From contig JAJEKB010019969.1 of assembly GCA_022393335.1 (NCBI GenBank), forward strand, positions 35,772 through 99,771: 64,000 nucleotides of DNA, in the 5' to 3' direction. Source of the stretch: Macrotrachela quadricornifera (lineage: Eukaryota > Rotifera > Eurotatoria > Philodinida > Philodinidae). Below the pieces are notes generated by a model that was not told the origin of the DNA, did no database searches, and saw nothing but the letters and a program-made list of their open reading frames with translations. Shown here piece by piece: positions 32,925-45,449 of the stretch. Made by a program: the position numbers and the translations under genes. The stretch's first letter is position 1. Each line of letters begins with the position of its first letter.

Positions 32925-35900
32925 TATTCGAACAAATTAAATTGTCATTAAAAAGAATCGTAACTTTCTTTTATACTTATAAAACTAAGAAAATTAGTTC
33001 AGTCGTTGAAAAATATCAGGTTTTGTTTCTATAAAAAGAGAGAGCACATAATAGAATTGAAAAGTCTTTGTCGACGAGCCATTACAGATAAACACCACAA
33101 CTACTCCTTGCATAATAATCATAGTGGAAATTTTCATAGATTTGTTTTCAGCACGATTTCAATGGATTTTTTATATTCTTGTAATAGTTTGTGAATGACA
33201 AGATGATTTAAAAATCAATAGAGATCTTTTCTATTTTAAATTTTTTTTGTCTTTTTGAAGAAGTGGTAATTATTTTTTTCCAATTCCATACTACTCGTCA
33301 AATGGATTCAATCTTCTACTATCTGCTAATCAATTTTAATCCATTGCTATTTCTTCATCGATTTCAATCTATTATTGTTAATTAGTTGTCATCATAGACA
33401 CAGAAGATCAAGTCCTTTACAAATCACGAAATTGTTACCAAATTATTTTCGGATAAGTAAATTTTATTTGGATCTGATAGGTAGTATTTTAAATTGAGGT
33501 ACAGGGTAGAATTAATTATTCATTATTGAAATCATTTTTAGTCAACCATTATAATGCTGAAAACTTGTTCTCTATAATGTAATTATATTCCAAGTAAACA
33601 ATAAAGAGGAAATGTTATATGATCTGCACTTGTTTACAGCAAAAGGCATATCAAAAGTTAATATGGTCATCTTGATTTATCATCTAAGTACAAGTCATTT
33701 TCATATATCCCCCGTATTTGTACACCAACACATTTATAATCTATTGGTACAATTAAAATTAATTTTTAATGAAAATCGGCTTACCACTGAGAGAATCAAT
33801 AATAATCGATGAAACAGACTATTTTTTTTTTCAATTTATTTAGAAAATTTTAATCAGTTTTAATCGAATTTTCATGGAAAACATAGAATGGTTATATAGA
33901 GATGGAAATAATATTTTACCGGCTACAAGTATGAGAAAAGTCATTCATGAAATAAATTTCGAAATAAGTATGATGCAAAATTCTTTATTTTTTCATCATT
34001 TAGTAAATATAAATAATAATTAGTAGGATGGTTGTTTGCATTCTTTATTTTACAAAGTACAGATGGATGTAGGCATAGAAGAGTTTCGACTGTTTGTTGA
34101 ATAATATGAAAGGTACATTTAGAGCGTGCTTTCAAGATAATGCTTATATTCAGTTTCTGGTAACATTTTTTCTTAACTTCATCTTAATTATTGTTACATA
34201 TGTTCTGTCATATTGAGATCGAGCATATTTCCTGTTCAGATATCATTACTTTAAAAACTAACGTCGTTGTCTAGTAGCAAATGTCACGTCTCACATACTC
34301 TCATACACAGTGTTTTATCATGGAAAAATATAATTCAGGATTCAACTTTATCGTTGATCATCCTGATTAACTTCTTAAACAGTGATCATAATAAAAATTT
34401 CAATGCATGATTGATGTTTCAACATTTCACAATATCCTACAAACAGCTCACATATCAAATTTATCAGTTAGTACATGATGAAGGAAATTTTCTTTTTGGT
34501 CTAATCCTTTAACTAAATGCACAGTTATAATCAATCTAATATATGAACTTCCGAATTTTATCGTTTTGATATAACATGGAACGGCTTTAATCGTTCTGTA
34601 TGATGATAGTTATTGATTGTCCTAATTTAAGTTTAGAGTCAACATTTGAACAATTATCGAAGCGTTGATTATATGATTTTTACAGTCAATCTATAACCAA
34701 CTGAGTCAAGCGATGATCTTTCTCCGCAATCCATTGTCTATTCAGTATCATAAGTATCAATCATTTTCAAGTAATCGAATTTAATGAAATCGCCAAAAGA
34801 ATAAATTTGTTTTATGAAATATATTGATCAGAAAATGATCTTATATATTTTTTCATAAACTACATAAAGTTTTTTTCTCCATAACTTTCAAAATAAAGGA
34901 AAATGAAAAAATCTTTTTTATCTACGAAGTAGAGACACGTCTTATGATTAATAAAATAATTTTCAACGAAATTTCTTGTTATTTTTGAGTTCACAAATCA
35001 CTATAGACTTTGTGAGATCTGCCTACGAAGGTTTTCTAAATCCAAATTTTTGACAGACTTTCATTTAGTATAAAATTCATTACATATTCCATTTGAAATT
35101 ATTGCAATACTCTTGAAAAAATATTATTTCCAACCCTATATATTTTATGTTTTTTATAATAAGAAAAAACATTTCTTTCGAATATTTGACAATTTCGACC
35201 GCTGAAATGGTTTTGGAATTTTATTTTGAATGAATTAGAGAAAATTCATGGTTTGTGTCAGTATATATGCTAAAAGATTCTGAGACTTTCTTATCATTGC
35301 AGTTTAAGTATTAGAAAACTTTTTATCTAGAAAATGTTTTGGTTCTTTTACTTGTTCAAAATGAAAAGTTCTCCAGTTGTTTCGAATAAAAAAATCAATG
35401 CTCAACTCATGAAAAGAAAATTTATATTTAATACTTGTTCTTTAATAAATTATGATAATCTGCAATCAAAGATTCTAAAATGAAATATTAATTATGAATT
35501 TATATAATTAGATTATATATATAGAAATTTCATTCAAAACATCATCTATTCATCATTTCATTTCTATTCCATCTCGAAGAACGAACAAAATTGTATTTTT
35601 CATCAGTATAACATGTCTTTTTTTATGCATTCATAAATATTTCAGCTTATCTTATATAAATGAAGCAGAGCACAAAGCGTTTTCCTAGTATAATGCACTG
35701 GATTTAATAAAGATTGTAATTATATCCTGCAAATGCATTTTAAATCATCACATAGCACGTCTTTCCAATTCTAATAAAATTTTCTCTTGACCATGTCACA
35801 AGAGACAGATCAAACTCAAACATCATCTTTAAGCAATATCTGTATCAATTCCTTTGATTGATTTCTGGTTGAAATAGAATAATAAATAGCTTTATAAATT

Positions 35901-36114
35901 GCATCGAATTCTTCTTGACTTATACGAATAAATGGCAACAACAGCATAACCATTTGAAAATACCTTAAAAATGAATCTGGTCAACTGTCATGTCTATGAC
36001 GAAAAAGTATCATTTTATATTTTAACGTTGATAAACAATGATGATTAAAAAGAATTAATTTTCTAGAATGATTTCATAACATTGAAGAAAAAAGAAACAT
36101 GCTATTTTCTTAAT
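32925..36114. other. Intergenic, about 3.2 kb, nothing supported
   Basis: AT-rich sequence downstream of the SK channel gene. Short ORFs at 33006, 33612 and 33941 have no recognisable motif and no codon signal that I trust. Confidence 0.6.
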
Positions 36115-37706
36115 TCACAACCAACTGTGCTGTCTTTCAGAAACAGTATTTGTCAAAATGTTCCCTATAGTATCTAATTTACTTTCTAATCTATTCATTT
36201 TATCTTCTAATTGACCAATTTGTTGCTTGAGTTTGACGAGTGATTTTTCAGTGCTTTTTTGTTCATCGTGTACATCACTAAGCAATGTCATTAATGATTC
36301 ATTGCCACTAACTGCATTTCTTTGTTCTTGTTTAATAAGACGTGCTTGTTGAATGGCTGTATGTAATCGATAGAGTGAATTAAATGTTGCTCGATAATGA
36401 TGACCATTTCGTTTGAGATACCAAGCTCGAACTGAATATTGAATCATTTCCATAGTTTTTTTTCGATATGCTCGTGCTCGATTGATACGAGCAACAAAGT
36501 CAAGTACGACTTGTTCCGATCGAGTTAAAGAGATCTTGCTTGTAAATACAGCAATCAGAACAGCTGATGCAAATACACCAAAGAAAGCAGTCACGATCGA
36601 GACACCTAGACAAAAATTCATTAAAATCTTTTTAAAATATAAATTGCAAATACGGAGGCGATTTTGCACCGTTATCAAAAAAAAATCATCCTCTGATCTT
36701 ACCTTGGCCACAGTAAGTTTGAGGAACCACATCGCCATATCCTAAAAGAAGTATTTATCAATATGTAGATTTCATTATCAATATAAGAGAAAGAACTAAC
36801 CAACGGTAGTAAATGTAACAATTGTGAACCACATTGCGTTGCTAAATGTTGCAGCAGATGAACCAGATCGCGTTGACAAAGAATGTATCGGTAACCACAT
36901 TCCTTTTTCACATGCACGTAACGACCAAGTGGAAATAATTAACACTAATATCATGACACAAGTCCAAATGGTAGCTGGATATATTTGTAGAAATGCTCGA
37001 AGAATAAATGAGATGGTTATTGGAACTCGATTAAGATAGCCGATGGTTCTAGATGAAGCAGCATTGACTAATTGTGAATGCAATGTTACACTACGAGCGA
37101 TCAAATAAAGACGTGCAAACACTATTGATCACGAGAAAAATTTCAATTATGATTCAATATCAAGAAAAAAACAAAAACAAATCAATTCTATCACTTACTA
37201 GGCAATGTAAGAAACATTTCAAGCCATGCTGAACCTTTTGATGATTTTGTGTTATTATAAGGAAATGGATGAATAATACATACAAGAACTTCACAAAAAA
37301 TTAATAGAATAGTACGAATATTAAGTGTGACACGCCAATCTACAATATGGTTGTTGATCGTATAGAGGCGAATATCGAGTGCATGATAGTATAATATAAG
37401 TCCGACAAGTAATAGAGTTGAAATACTAATAGAAGGACGAATGAAGATTATAATAGGTGAATTCATTTTGTTTAATCGTAACTCTGTATCAATGATCATC
37501 AGTACAAGACCGAATAAACCAATGATACACATGAAGTCGTTCACTTGACGACATCGAAAATGAAGTTCTTTACGTTCAATCAGTTGATGTTTAAATGTTT
37601 CGGCTGCTTTTTGTTCGTCATAGTCTGTTTTGCTATTTCTTCCTGACATTGGAAGAGATGCAATGAATTCAGTTGCTGTCATCATATTCTTTTTCAAACA
37701 AATCAT
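36115..37706 (-). CDS. KCNN: Small-conductance calcium-activated potassium (SK) channel
   Basis: Exons 37706-37199, 37121-36801, 36741-36703 and 36605-36115 join in phase to 452 residues. The order of parts matches SK channels: a cytoplasmic N-terminus with RKELHFRCRQVNDF before S1, S1-S4 (IETELS-like IIDTELRLN; DWRVTLNIRTIL), LPMFARLYLIARSVTLHS at S4/S5, then NAMWFTIVTFTTVGYGD as pore helix and selectivity filter, VPQTYCGQG, S6, and a calmodulin-binding region starting LTRSEQVVLDFV. The C-terminus is a coiled coil (QLEDKMNRLESKLD). The channel opens when calmodulin bound to the tail senses calcium and hyperpolarises the cell. The tiny 39-nt exon 3 carries YGD of the filter. The filter reads TVGYGD where vertebrate SK channels have SIGYGD. 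Confidence 0.93.
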
Positions 37707-38369
37707 TGGTCATAAAAAATTGATTTTCATTGTGTTTGTCGTTAGTGCCAGGGGTTCTTCTTTTTTCCAAGAAAGCAAAAACAAAAACAATTTACTTATC
37801 TAAAAACTTTTGATAACTTGAATACAATTGTCATAAGTTTCTCTATTCTCAAAGTTATTACAACAAGCAAAAAGTACAAACTTTGTATATATGCTTCCAA
37901 TAAAAAAAAAAAGAACGATACTGACGTCTTCTATATAAATGCGGCTTCTCGCGACAAATCACTATTATAGCACGCAATAGAAAAATAAATATACGGTTTT
38001 TTTTCACATCGCTTTAAGAAACATGCGATGGAGAGGAGAAATGCTTTGCTTCGCATCTCATTTATTATACTACAATTAAGAAAAATAATGTTGAATCAGC
38101 AACAAATTTATTTAGTAAATGATCAATGTATAAAACGAATCATGAGAAAAAGCAACTAAAAATCGGCCATATATTAAATCAATCTTTTATTGATAAATTG
38201 ATACAAAGTAATTACGTGTGAATTATTTGTTCATCCACATAACTTTGATTTATATTTTCCGTCTCTGTAAATCATATTAATAAATAGAAATACAATAAAA
38301 GAATAAACATTGTATTCTATATATATAATGTATATTTCCTCGACTGAACGGAAGATCATATGCAATAAA
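37707..38369. other. Intergenic, 5' side of the SK channel gene
   Basis: AT-rich. A TATATAAA on the plus strand near 37935 has no plus-strand gene behind it. Nothing else seen. Confidence 0.5.
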
Positions 38370-38545
38370 AAAAATAGTTTGCTTGCTTGCTTGCTTGTCA
38401 TCAGGGTCAAAGGTCAAAAAACATGTTCTTAGAAAAATTGATCAAAGATTCATACTTTAAGGTTAACTCCACGCACAACGCTTGACGAAAGGTTATCGGG
38501 GTCGGGGAATTGAATGGTATTATTAGTTTCTGAGTGTTTTTAAAT
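38370..38545 (-). repeat. Inverted, diverged relative of the 2375-4096 repeat family
   Basis: Read on the minus strand it gives CATTCAATTCCCCGACCCCG, then GTTTTTTGACC and GACAAGCAAGCAAGC. This matches the order GATTCCTGGACCCCGAT, TTCTTTTGACC and ACAAGCAAGCAA seen near 2760-2860. It shows that the repeat is a dispersed family, not a local duplication. Confidence 0.55.
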
Positions 38546-38785
38546 AAATTTTTTTGCTAAGAGGTTTTCTCTAAAAACATAGTGATTTTGTAACGAAGGA
38601 GTTTTCATTGAATAGAAGACAGGAAATGAATCATTGTAGCTGAATCGGAGCGTCGAAAAGTAAGAAACGAGACAACGTGTAACTTGATGTGGGCCATTAA
38701 TAATGCAAGTCATTGGGAGCATGAATTCATTTCAAAAAAGAGCAAACACAGAAGAGAATATAATTTCACTTATATAGTATATCAG

Positions 38786-38891
38786 TGGTAGTACTCGGCG
38801 TTGCTCAGGAAATCTCCATACTGGAAACTTACTATATGAGAAAACGACAGAAGATGTATATAGGACTTGCTTAAGACCTGTTCATCTATTA
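38786..38891. repeat. 105-bp dispersed repeat, copy 2 (unoccupied)
   Basis: Same repeat as 30776-30880, about 85% identical by eye, ending TTCATCTATTA, but without the transposon insertion that follows copy 1. Confidence 0.7.
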
Positions 38892-39829
38892 TTACTAGAT
38901 GTCCAGTCATGCATATACTTACATTCATTTTTAAATCGGATAAGTCAGCAAATAGTGTGAGGATGTGACTGCTTTTCTCTTAGCTCATGCGTATTCCCAC
39001 ACTTTGTACCAACACCTAGTGCATAAAAAGTGATACTATGAGGTGAATATTCTAACAATGGTAGTAAATGCTTTGAAGTATTTGAAAGATTGAAAAAAAT
39101 TGCAATGTATCATAACCTGTATGAAATTTCAGCACAACTCTCTCGATCTTCCTCAGGACCTAAGAGTATGCCATGATAAGTTCGGCACCGCTGCCTCCTG
39201 TGGTGTCCAAATGCATGAAGAACAGATAAACTTTCTTCTTTATATATATAAATTTAGATTCAGCTAGCAGGAAAAAAATGAGTTTGTTGAAATTTTTCAA
39301 CTGTATGTTATGTGTGAGTATTTTCAAGTCTTGTCTTACATAATGACTATTTAAAATGTGATGTTTATTTAAGTGAATAGTAACAGAAGTGTAGAAACGA
39401 AGACTGATGTATATTTTCTTGACGAAGAGTGAATCAGACAAAGTAAAATAAGTTTGCTTGTCATCGGGTTAAAGACTTTTGGCCAATCAGATTCTATCTG
39501 TTTGAAGTTTCAGCCAATGAAATGCATTCCAAAATCTAGCTTTCATTCAATCAGATTTTGAGGAATTCAGTCGAGGGTTAAGCGAGTCGTAACGACGAAC
39601 GTTACTTGCAATAATAGTGGATGAAAGTATAATATGAAAATAAAAGAAATTCCATTTGCACAGGACACTAGATAAGTTTTTCGTGCGGTTCTCTTAAAAG
39701 TCATAATTAGGGGACATATATTTTATTATAATGCATAAGCACATTTAGAATTATGTGCAAAATTTTAGACCTCCACATATTAACCGTCGTTGCATTTTTT
39801 CATTTCTTTCGAATCATGCTCGCATCATT

Positions 39830-40250
39830 TTCAATATGAGTTTTCAATTTTCATGTGAACAATTTCGCACTATGATTTTATATGATTGGAAAATTGGTAT
39901 AACATACAAGGACAGCCATACCCATTTGGTGCAAACAGTTCGTTTCATGAATTCTAGCGAAATAATATTAGTGTTGAAGATGCTATTCATCCAAAATCTT
40001 CTCGAATATCTGACAAAACAATCGATGCTGCTCAAGCAATAGTTGAAGATGAACTTCATTCAACATATGAGTAAATCGAGTATGTCGTGAAGATTAATAA
40101 GCCATCAATCGGTCCAACCAAGATTCATCGAACAATATGGTAGTATCTGGAAAAATTTTACGGCAAGTTTAAAGTGTGGCAATACAGCATGTCAAACACT
40201 ATCTCCACATGCTATATATTTAGTGATTTTTGATAGACCATTTAATTCTT
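39830..40250 (+). pseudogene. Mariner transposase N-terminal remnant
   Basis: The frame gives FSCEQFRTMILYDWKIGITY followed by KDSHTHLVQ, the typical first helix-turn-helix of mariner transposases. A shifted frame gives the linker SSRISDKTIDAAQAIVEDEL and the second helical region (KPSIGPTKIHRTI). Stops interrupt it near 40075 and 40140. The catalytic half is missing. It is a fourth or fifth independent Tc1/mariner relic in this window. Confidence 0.6.
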
Positions 40251-40543
40251 CATATACTGGATCTTTACTCATCGAATGATTCAAACGGTCTATTCCATAT
40301 TAAAAATGTTTCGAAACTAATACTTTCACTTATGAATCATCATCTCTTATCACATTAGCATCAAAGTGATTGAATTCTTCAAACAAAATCAAATTTTGTA
40401 GTTATTTATTGCTTCCTAATTGCACTCACACTCTCACTCTCAAGATAATGAATAAGTAATATAAATCCAAAGTACTTTATCTAATATCCTATTTTGTTAT
40501 ACAGATAATGTTTAGAAAGCATCAGTTCATAAAAGAATATCGA

Positions 40544-42930
40544 TTACGCAAATGGAGGAATTGAATCACATGCATGTGGATCATTGTCATAAGCCGTCTT
40601 GAAATCACAAATCAGTCCTCGTCGACATACATGATTACATTGAGAACCGTCTGCGTACGATTTTGTGTAGTGTTTGTATACCGTACCCATTAGTGGTCCG
40701 TCAATATCATTCTCAAGTCTTTTGATAAAATTATCCCAATCAGCAGGAAACAAATTCTCCAATTGATAGGCATCTCGAACATTATATTCATTTTGCATAA
40801 TTGTTTTGTTATAGAAGTTTGTTGCAGTTAAATTCATAATGACTGTACGATGATCGAGAACCCAATAGGAACTTGACGGGTACTCACCATCCATTACATA
40901 GACACGGTAGCCCGGATTCAAGAATGATTCAGTTGTCAACGATGGTGCTATGTAAGCCTACAATTTTCGATAATTAAATAAAATATCTAGATAATATATG
41001 TTTTTGAACGTATTGACAATGCACTTACCATTGAAACAGGTCGTTGGTAATCATTTTCATCGTAGAACAAGTTGAATTCATCTCTATGTGTGTGACCATA
41101 AAATTGACCGGAGATCGTATTTTCAAATCTATTCAACATATAAAAACAAACAATAATAATTTATACTCTCCAATATCTTACCGATTGACAATCCTATTAA
41201 AATTCCAACCGAATGCTGCAAAACACGTACGTGGTGGATGATGCGCAATAATATGAACCTTTTCTCCATTATCTTCAGCATATTGTAACCATTGTATCAA
41301 CTAGAACATATCAATAAATGTTACTATTTCTTTTTTTTTCATCTAATAACTCACCCATTCAAGTTGATTGAGTGGATCAGTTGAATTGATGAATAACCAA
41401 TAGTTGTCCGATGCATAATAGTTCGTATTGAGCGAAATCAATCGTAGACCAGGACGTACAAGTGTTGTATAGAATCCGCCAAGAAGAATACTTTCACGTG
41501 TATCATTAGGTAAACCAAATGTATTTATCCAACTATCGGCTAATGCTTCATATAGCCATGAAATATTGTCTGATCGAATGATCGGTGTTGGAAAGAGATT
41601 GCATGGAGCTGAGGGTGAATATATAGAGTAGAATAAAACATAGAAAGAGACAAAGCTTGTACCTGCTTCATGGTTGCCGACGGCTGAATACAACATTTTA
41701 TTTGGAAATGTCTTAGCTAACAAACTATTAATTGTACGTATCGAATAAAGTTGATCAGCACGAGACTGATTCCATACATTGTGAGGTGGTGTATCGCCAG
41801 TATAGTAGATGAAATCAATCTATTAGAATAAAAAAAAAGAATAAGAATAATAAATACAACTTTGCCTATAACTTCTTCGGTCTTTGCGGCATATTCAAGT
41901 ATGGCTTCAGCCGTCCAATATGGTATGTCACAGTGAACACTGGTTCCCCTACAATGGCAGACGTTTAAATATCCTCAAGATTGTCAAATGATCGAAAAGA
42001 CGTACCAGAAACCAGCACCCTGATGGCCAGGACCTGCGTTTAGAAGTATGAACTTTTAAATAACCATACATGTGTATATAAAATACTTACGAGGTGGTCC
42101 CTTTCGGCAACATAATGGTTCGAGGCAATCTGCTTCAGATCCTGGCTTGTACCCAAAATCCACGTGAATATCGGCCAGGTGAAGTACTTTCAATTTTGGT
42201 GAGTCAGGCTAAAATACGAGAAAAAATGTAACCAGTATGTACATAATACTACAACTACCTAAACACTAGAACAACTTACTGAAGGAGGTTTTGGTGGTTG
42301 TGGAGATGGTTTTTGGTCAGGAACCGCAACAGTCCAATTCAAAGCAGGATAATCAGTCTGTCTATCACAATTCATAGCAAGTGAACATAATGCCTTATTA
42401 CTAAAATGTGTCTGAGCAATGACTTGAAGAACGACATCCTATTTACAAGCAAAGATATTACTTGTAAATAGAAACAATAAGAATCTTTCACTTTATATTC
42501 GTGCACAGCACCGCTACAAACATCGAGAACCAAACTGAATTCGTTACAGATTTCAAGAGTCACATTTTCAAGGCGTTCTGTTTGATTGGTCTCAATAAGT
42601 ATTCGAATCTAGTACATAAATGATTAAATACAAAAATTTTGAAGAAAAAAAAATTTCACTTACTACAGGTACAAGTATGTGACATATTTTACAATATATT
42701 TCCTCTGCATTAGTATGTCGTTGGAACATCCATTTCAATGCCTTGATATTATTGGAATGTTCGAAACGATATTGATAATTGGTGAGAGTAGCAAACAGTT
42801 CTTCATTTTCATTTATGGGATCATTCACTAGTTGATCAATAGTATCATGTTGAATTGCTCTGCCATCAATTGTTGTATGAGCGACAATGATGAAGAAAAA
42901 GAGTAGAGAGACTATCTGCCACGTCATCAA
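40544..42930 (-). CDS. SMPD1: Acid sphingomyelinase (sphingomyelin phosphodiesterase), eleven exons
   Basis: Exons: 42930-42664, 42608-42492, 42438-42280, 42208-42091, 42033-42006, 41948-41873, 41819-41663, 41608-41355, 41300-41182, 41128-41029 and 40957-40544. Phases agree and total 602 residues, close to human SMPD1. Order of parts: signal peptide (LLFFFIIVAHTTIDGRA), saposin B domain (CKICHILV, CNEFSLVLDVC), proline-rich linker, then the calcineurin-like phosphoesterase core with LADIHVDFGYK, YTGDTPPHNVW, VGNHEA, IIAHHPP and GQFYGHTHRDEF as metal-binding motifs. It hydrolyses sphingomyelin to ceramide and phosphocholine, in lysosomes or outside the cell, using zinc. Two donors are weak (GTGAAA at 42491, GTTATA at 41872). 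Exon 5 is only 28 nt. A TTTATATAA on the minus strand near 43183 could be a TATA element. Confidence 0.93.
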
Positions 42931-43859
42931 CGAAAATTTGAAAAAGAAAATAAAAGAAAAGCTGCAACAAACACGAATTAAAATAACAATATTTGATAAT
43001 TACAAACTTATCTTGTCTCTTTAGGTTAAGCATTCTTTCAGGTAATGCAATGTATTCACGATCTCTCTACCTTGTTGTTGCCTCCACATACTTTGTGACA
43101 ACTTATCTTATCATACAGAAAAAAAGCTTGATGTTTTTTGAAAATATTCACAGCTTCAGATGGTCAAGGCGACTATACTAAAGTTATATAAACAAGCTAC
43201 TATGATTATTTTCTTAAGACAGAATCCATGAAATAGTTATGCTTCAATCCAAATTTTTAGGTCTTTCTGACATTTTTATCATTGAATATATATACAAAAT
43301 TATACTCAAGCCTATTTCAGCATCATCCTCAATAGAATACATTTTATAAAAAATATTTCACATTTAATGGTTCTATCAACACACTGCAAGTAATCATACG
43401 TGTTGGATATAGACAGTTCTAGATGATAATTTATATACTATCAGTAAATATATATTCGCCGAATCTATCTACCTCTAAATATTCAATAAATTATAGAAGA
43501 GTTAATTCGATTTTATTATATTCTTATAATACGGACCAATTAAAATTTATTTTTGTTACCTTTACAAAAGTGAAAAAAATGATTGTAATGATCATAACTC
43601 CAAAAAGATAACATCTTGAGATAGATATTTCTAGGCATCGGACGCTTTCAACAGATCCTATGTAATGACCAGCACCTTATCTCAATCGCAAACATAAGCT
43701 CGAATGGTTGTCTTGTTAGTTTAGAAATGTGCACATTTTACGTTTACAAGTCGTTATATAATGTATTGTATTCAGTATAATTAAGTACAATCATGATTAA
43801 AATTTACAATTTCAAGCTTTTATAATTCACATACAAAACAAAGTGTATGATGAATTAAT
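42931..43859. other. Intergenic, nothing recognised
   Basis: Contains the possible TATA element of the sphingomyelinase gene near 43183, and AT-rich spacer. No ORF of note. Confidence 0.5.
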
Positions 43860-45449
43860 CTATAGGTCATAAGTCCGTTTGATATCATCAATAAATTGTT
43901 GTAATTGAGTTCTCTGTTCAAGATATTCATCTGTCTTATCTAATATTTTCATGGCCAATGAAGCATAATCAATTGCATATATTTTTGCTACAAGTCCTAT
44001 ATTGAAGACTGTGCTTTTTTCATTGTAACGTTCGGCTAATTCTGTATATAAAATAGCTAATTGAAGTTGGAACGAATGTGAAGTAAAACATGATTGAGTT
44101 TTAAGAAGATCTATATTTGTTTTTTTGTTGAAAATAATCGATTTAGCAATATTTGAAAATCTGATAGAATATGATGTTGGTTGATCAGTAGTCAGACTAT
44201 GATGTCTTTGAACATCGGTATTATTGTTTATCTCATTGATTTCCTCTATCAATGTATCTCCAATCGTCCAATGGATTGCTGCTATATCTCTGTTATCTGA
44301 CTGATCGAACCATATTGTTCCCATAAGATAATGTATTTCGACTATATTATCAATATCTATGTTATCGTAAGAAGTTAGCGATATTTGGAGAGCTGTATGT
44401 AAATAAGTCAATGCTTGAGGCCATTTATTTATATTTGTATGGTAAAGTACAATCCCAGTCATGTGTTTTTGAAAAACAATGAATTTATAATGCATCAACT
44501 GATCGTAGGGTTTATAACTATTATTTACGAGCATTTTTTCAAGTGTATATAGATGCATTAGAGTGGTTTCATATTGTTCACGTTTATAGTATAATTCTGC
44601 TAACCAACGAAGAACAAACATAAAATTAAAATGATCATCTGCTGGCCAAGATGATGTTTCTTTACGTTGTTTCGTATATAGAATGAGAGTTTGTGTTGCA
44701 TGAAGCAATGCTTTATCCATATCTTCACCGACCATCAATAATCCAGTCATACAAAAATGTAATTGTGCAAGATGTTTATTAGCGACATTGATCCTTTCTT
44801 GTTCATTATCTTGGTACGTTTCTATTGCATTAATTGCTATAGCATGACATTCAATTGCTTGCTCTCGCTTGTCCATTTCAGTGAGCATATATGCATTTTT
44901 GCGTAATGTTTCTATCATAGAAGATAATCCTATTTTGTTACTATATTGTCTTAGAGCATATTCATAATGATATTGAGCTCGAGCATAATTCTTTGTAGAA
45001 GATCTTGTGAATTGATAGCAATCTCCAAGCATTATATGGATATTACCGATTATTTCAGGGCAAATCTTGTAATCAGTATCATTGACGAGATTTTCATAAT
45101 TTTCAATAATTGTGTCAAAATTCCCGAGATCATAGTGTTTACAAGCTGATAAATACTGTTCTAGAAGAACACTTCTCTTAGTCTCTCTGGTCGTTATGTC
45201 TGATAGAACAATATTATTTGGATTCTTTGAATTAATCAGTTGTCTTCCATTGTTATTTACATTATTATGAGTCAGTGCTTGATTATTAACACCACAATAT
45301 GTTGTGTGACATAAAAAAGTTAATCGAAATCTTGGACATCGAACAATTCCATTATATAGATGCCAGTGTTGAAGGTTGTCAGTCACGCTTTTCAAACAGA
45401 GACACAGCTTTGGTTTCAAAAGCATGGAGAGACGAGAAGAAAAATACAT
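43860..45449 (-). CDS. Intronless TPR-like helical-repeat protein
   Basis: 529 residues in one exon. From about residue 95 onward the protein is a chain of helix pairs of TPR type, for example LEQYLSACKHYDLGNFDTII, IHIMLGDCYQFT, NYARAQYHYEYAL, REQAIECHAIAINAI, LRWLAELYYKREQYETTLMH and WPQALTYLHTALQISL. Canonical TPR residues are only partly kept, so it may be a diverged TPR or kinesin-light-chain-like scaffold. The N-terminal 90 residues are Cys- and Asn-rich with no clear signal. No catalytic domain is visible. A palindromic TTTATATAAA (45689-45700) is 240 bp upstream. The product and partners are unknown; a role in protein-protein interaction is inferred from the repeats. Confidence 0.75.
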   Translation of the reverse strand: MYFSSRLSMLLKPKLCLCLKSVTDNLQHWHLYNGIVRCPRFRLTFLCHTTYCGVNNQALTHNNVNNNGRQLINSKNPNNIVLSDITTRETKRSVLLEQYLSACKHYDLGNFDTIIENYENLVNDTDYKICPEIIGNIHIMLGDCYQFTRSSTKNYARAQYHYEYALRQYSNKIGLSSMIETLRKNAYMLTEMDKREQAIECHAIAINAIETYQDNEQERINVANKHLAQLHFCMTGLLMVGEDMDKALLHATQTLILYTKQRKETSSWPADDHFNFMFVLRWLAELYYKREQYETTLMHLYTLEKMLVNNSYKPYDQLMHYKFIVFQKHMTGIVLYHTNINKWPQALTYLHTALQISLTSYDNIDIDNIVEIHYLMGTIWFDQSDNRDIAAIHWTIGDTLIEEINEINNNTDVQRHHSLTTDQPTSYSIRFSNIAKSIIFNKKTNIDLLKTQSCFTSHSFQLQLAILYTELAERYNEKSTVFNIGLVAKIYAIDYASLAMKILDKTDEYLEQRTQLQQFIDDIKRTYDL

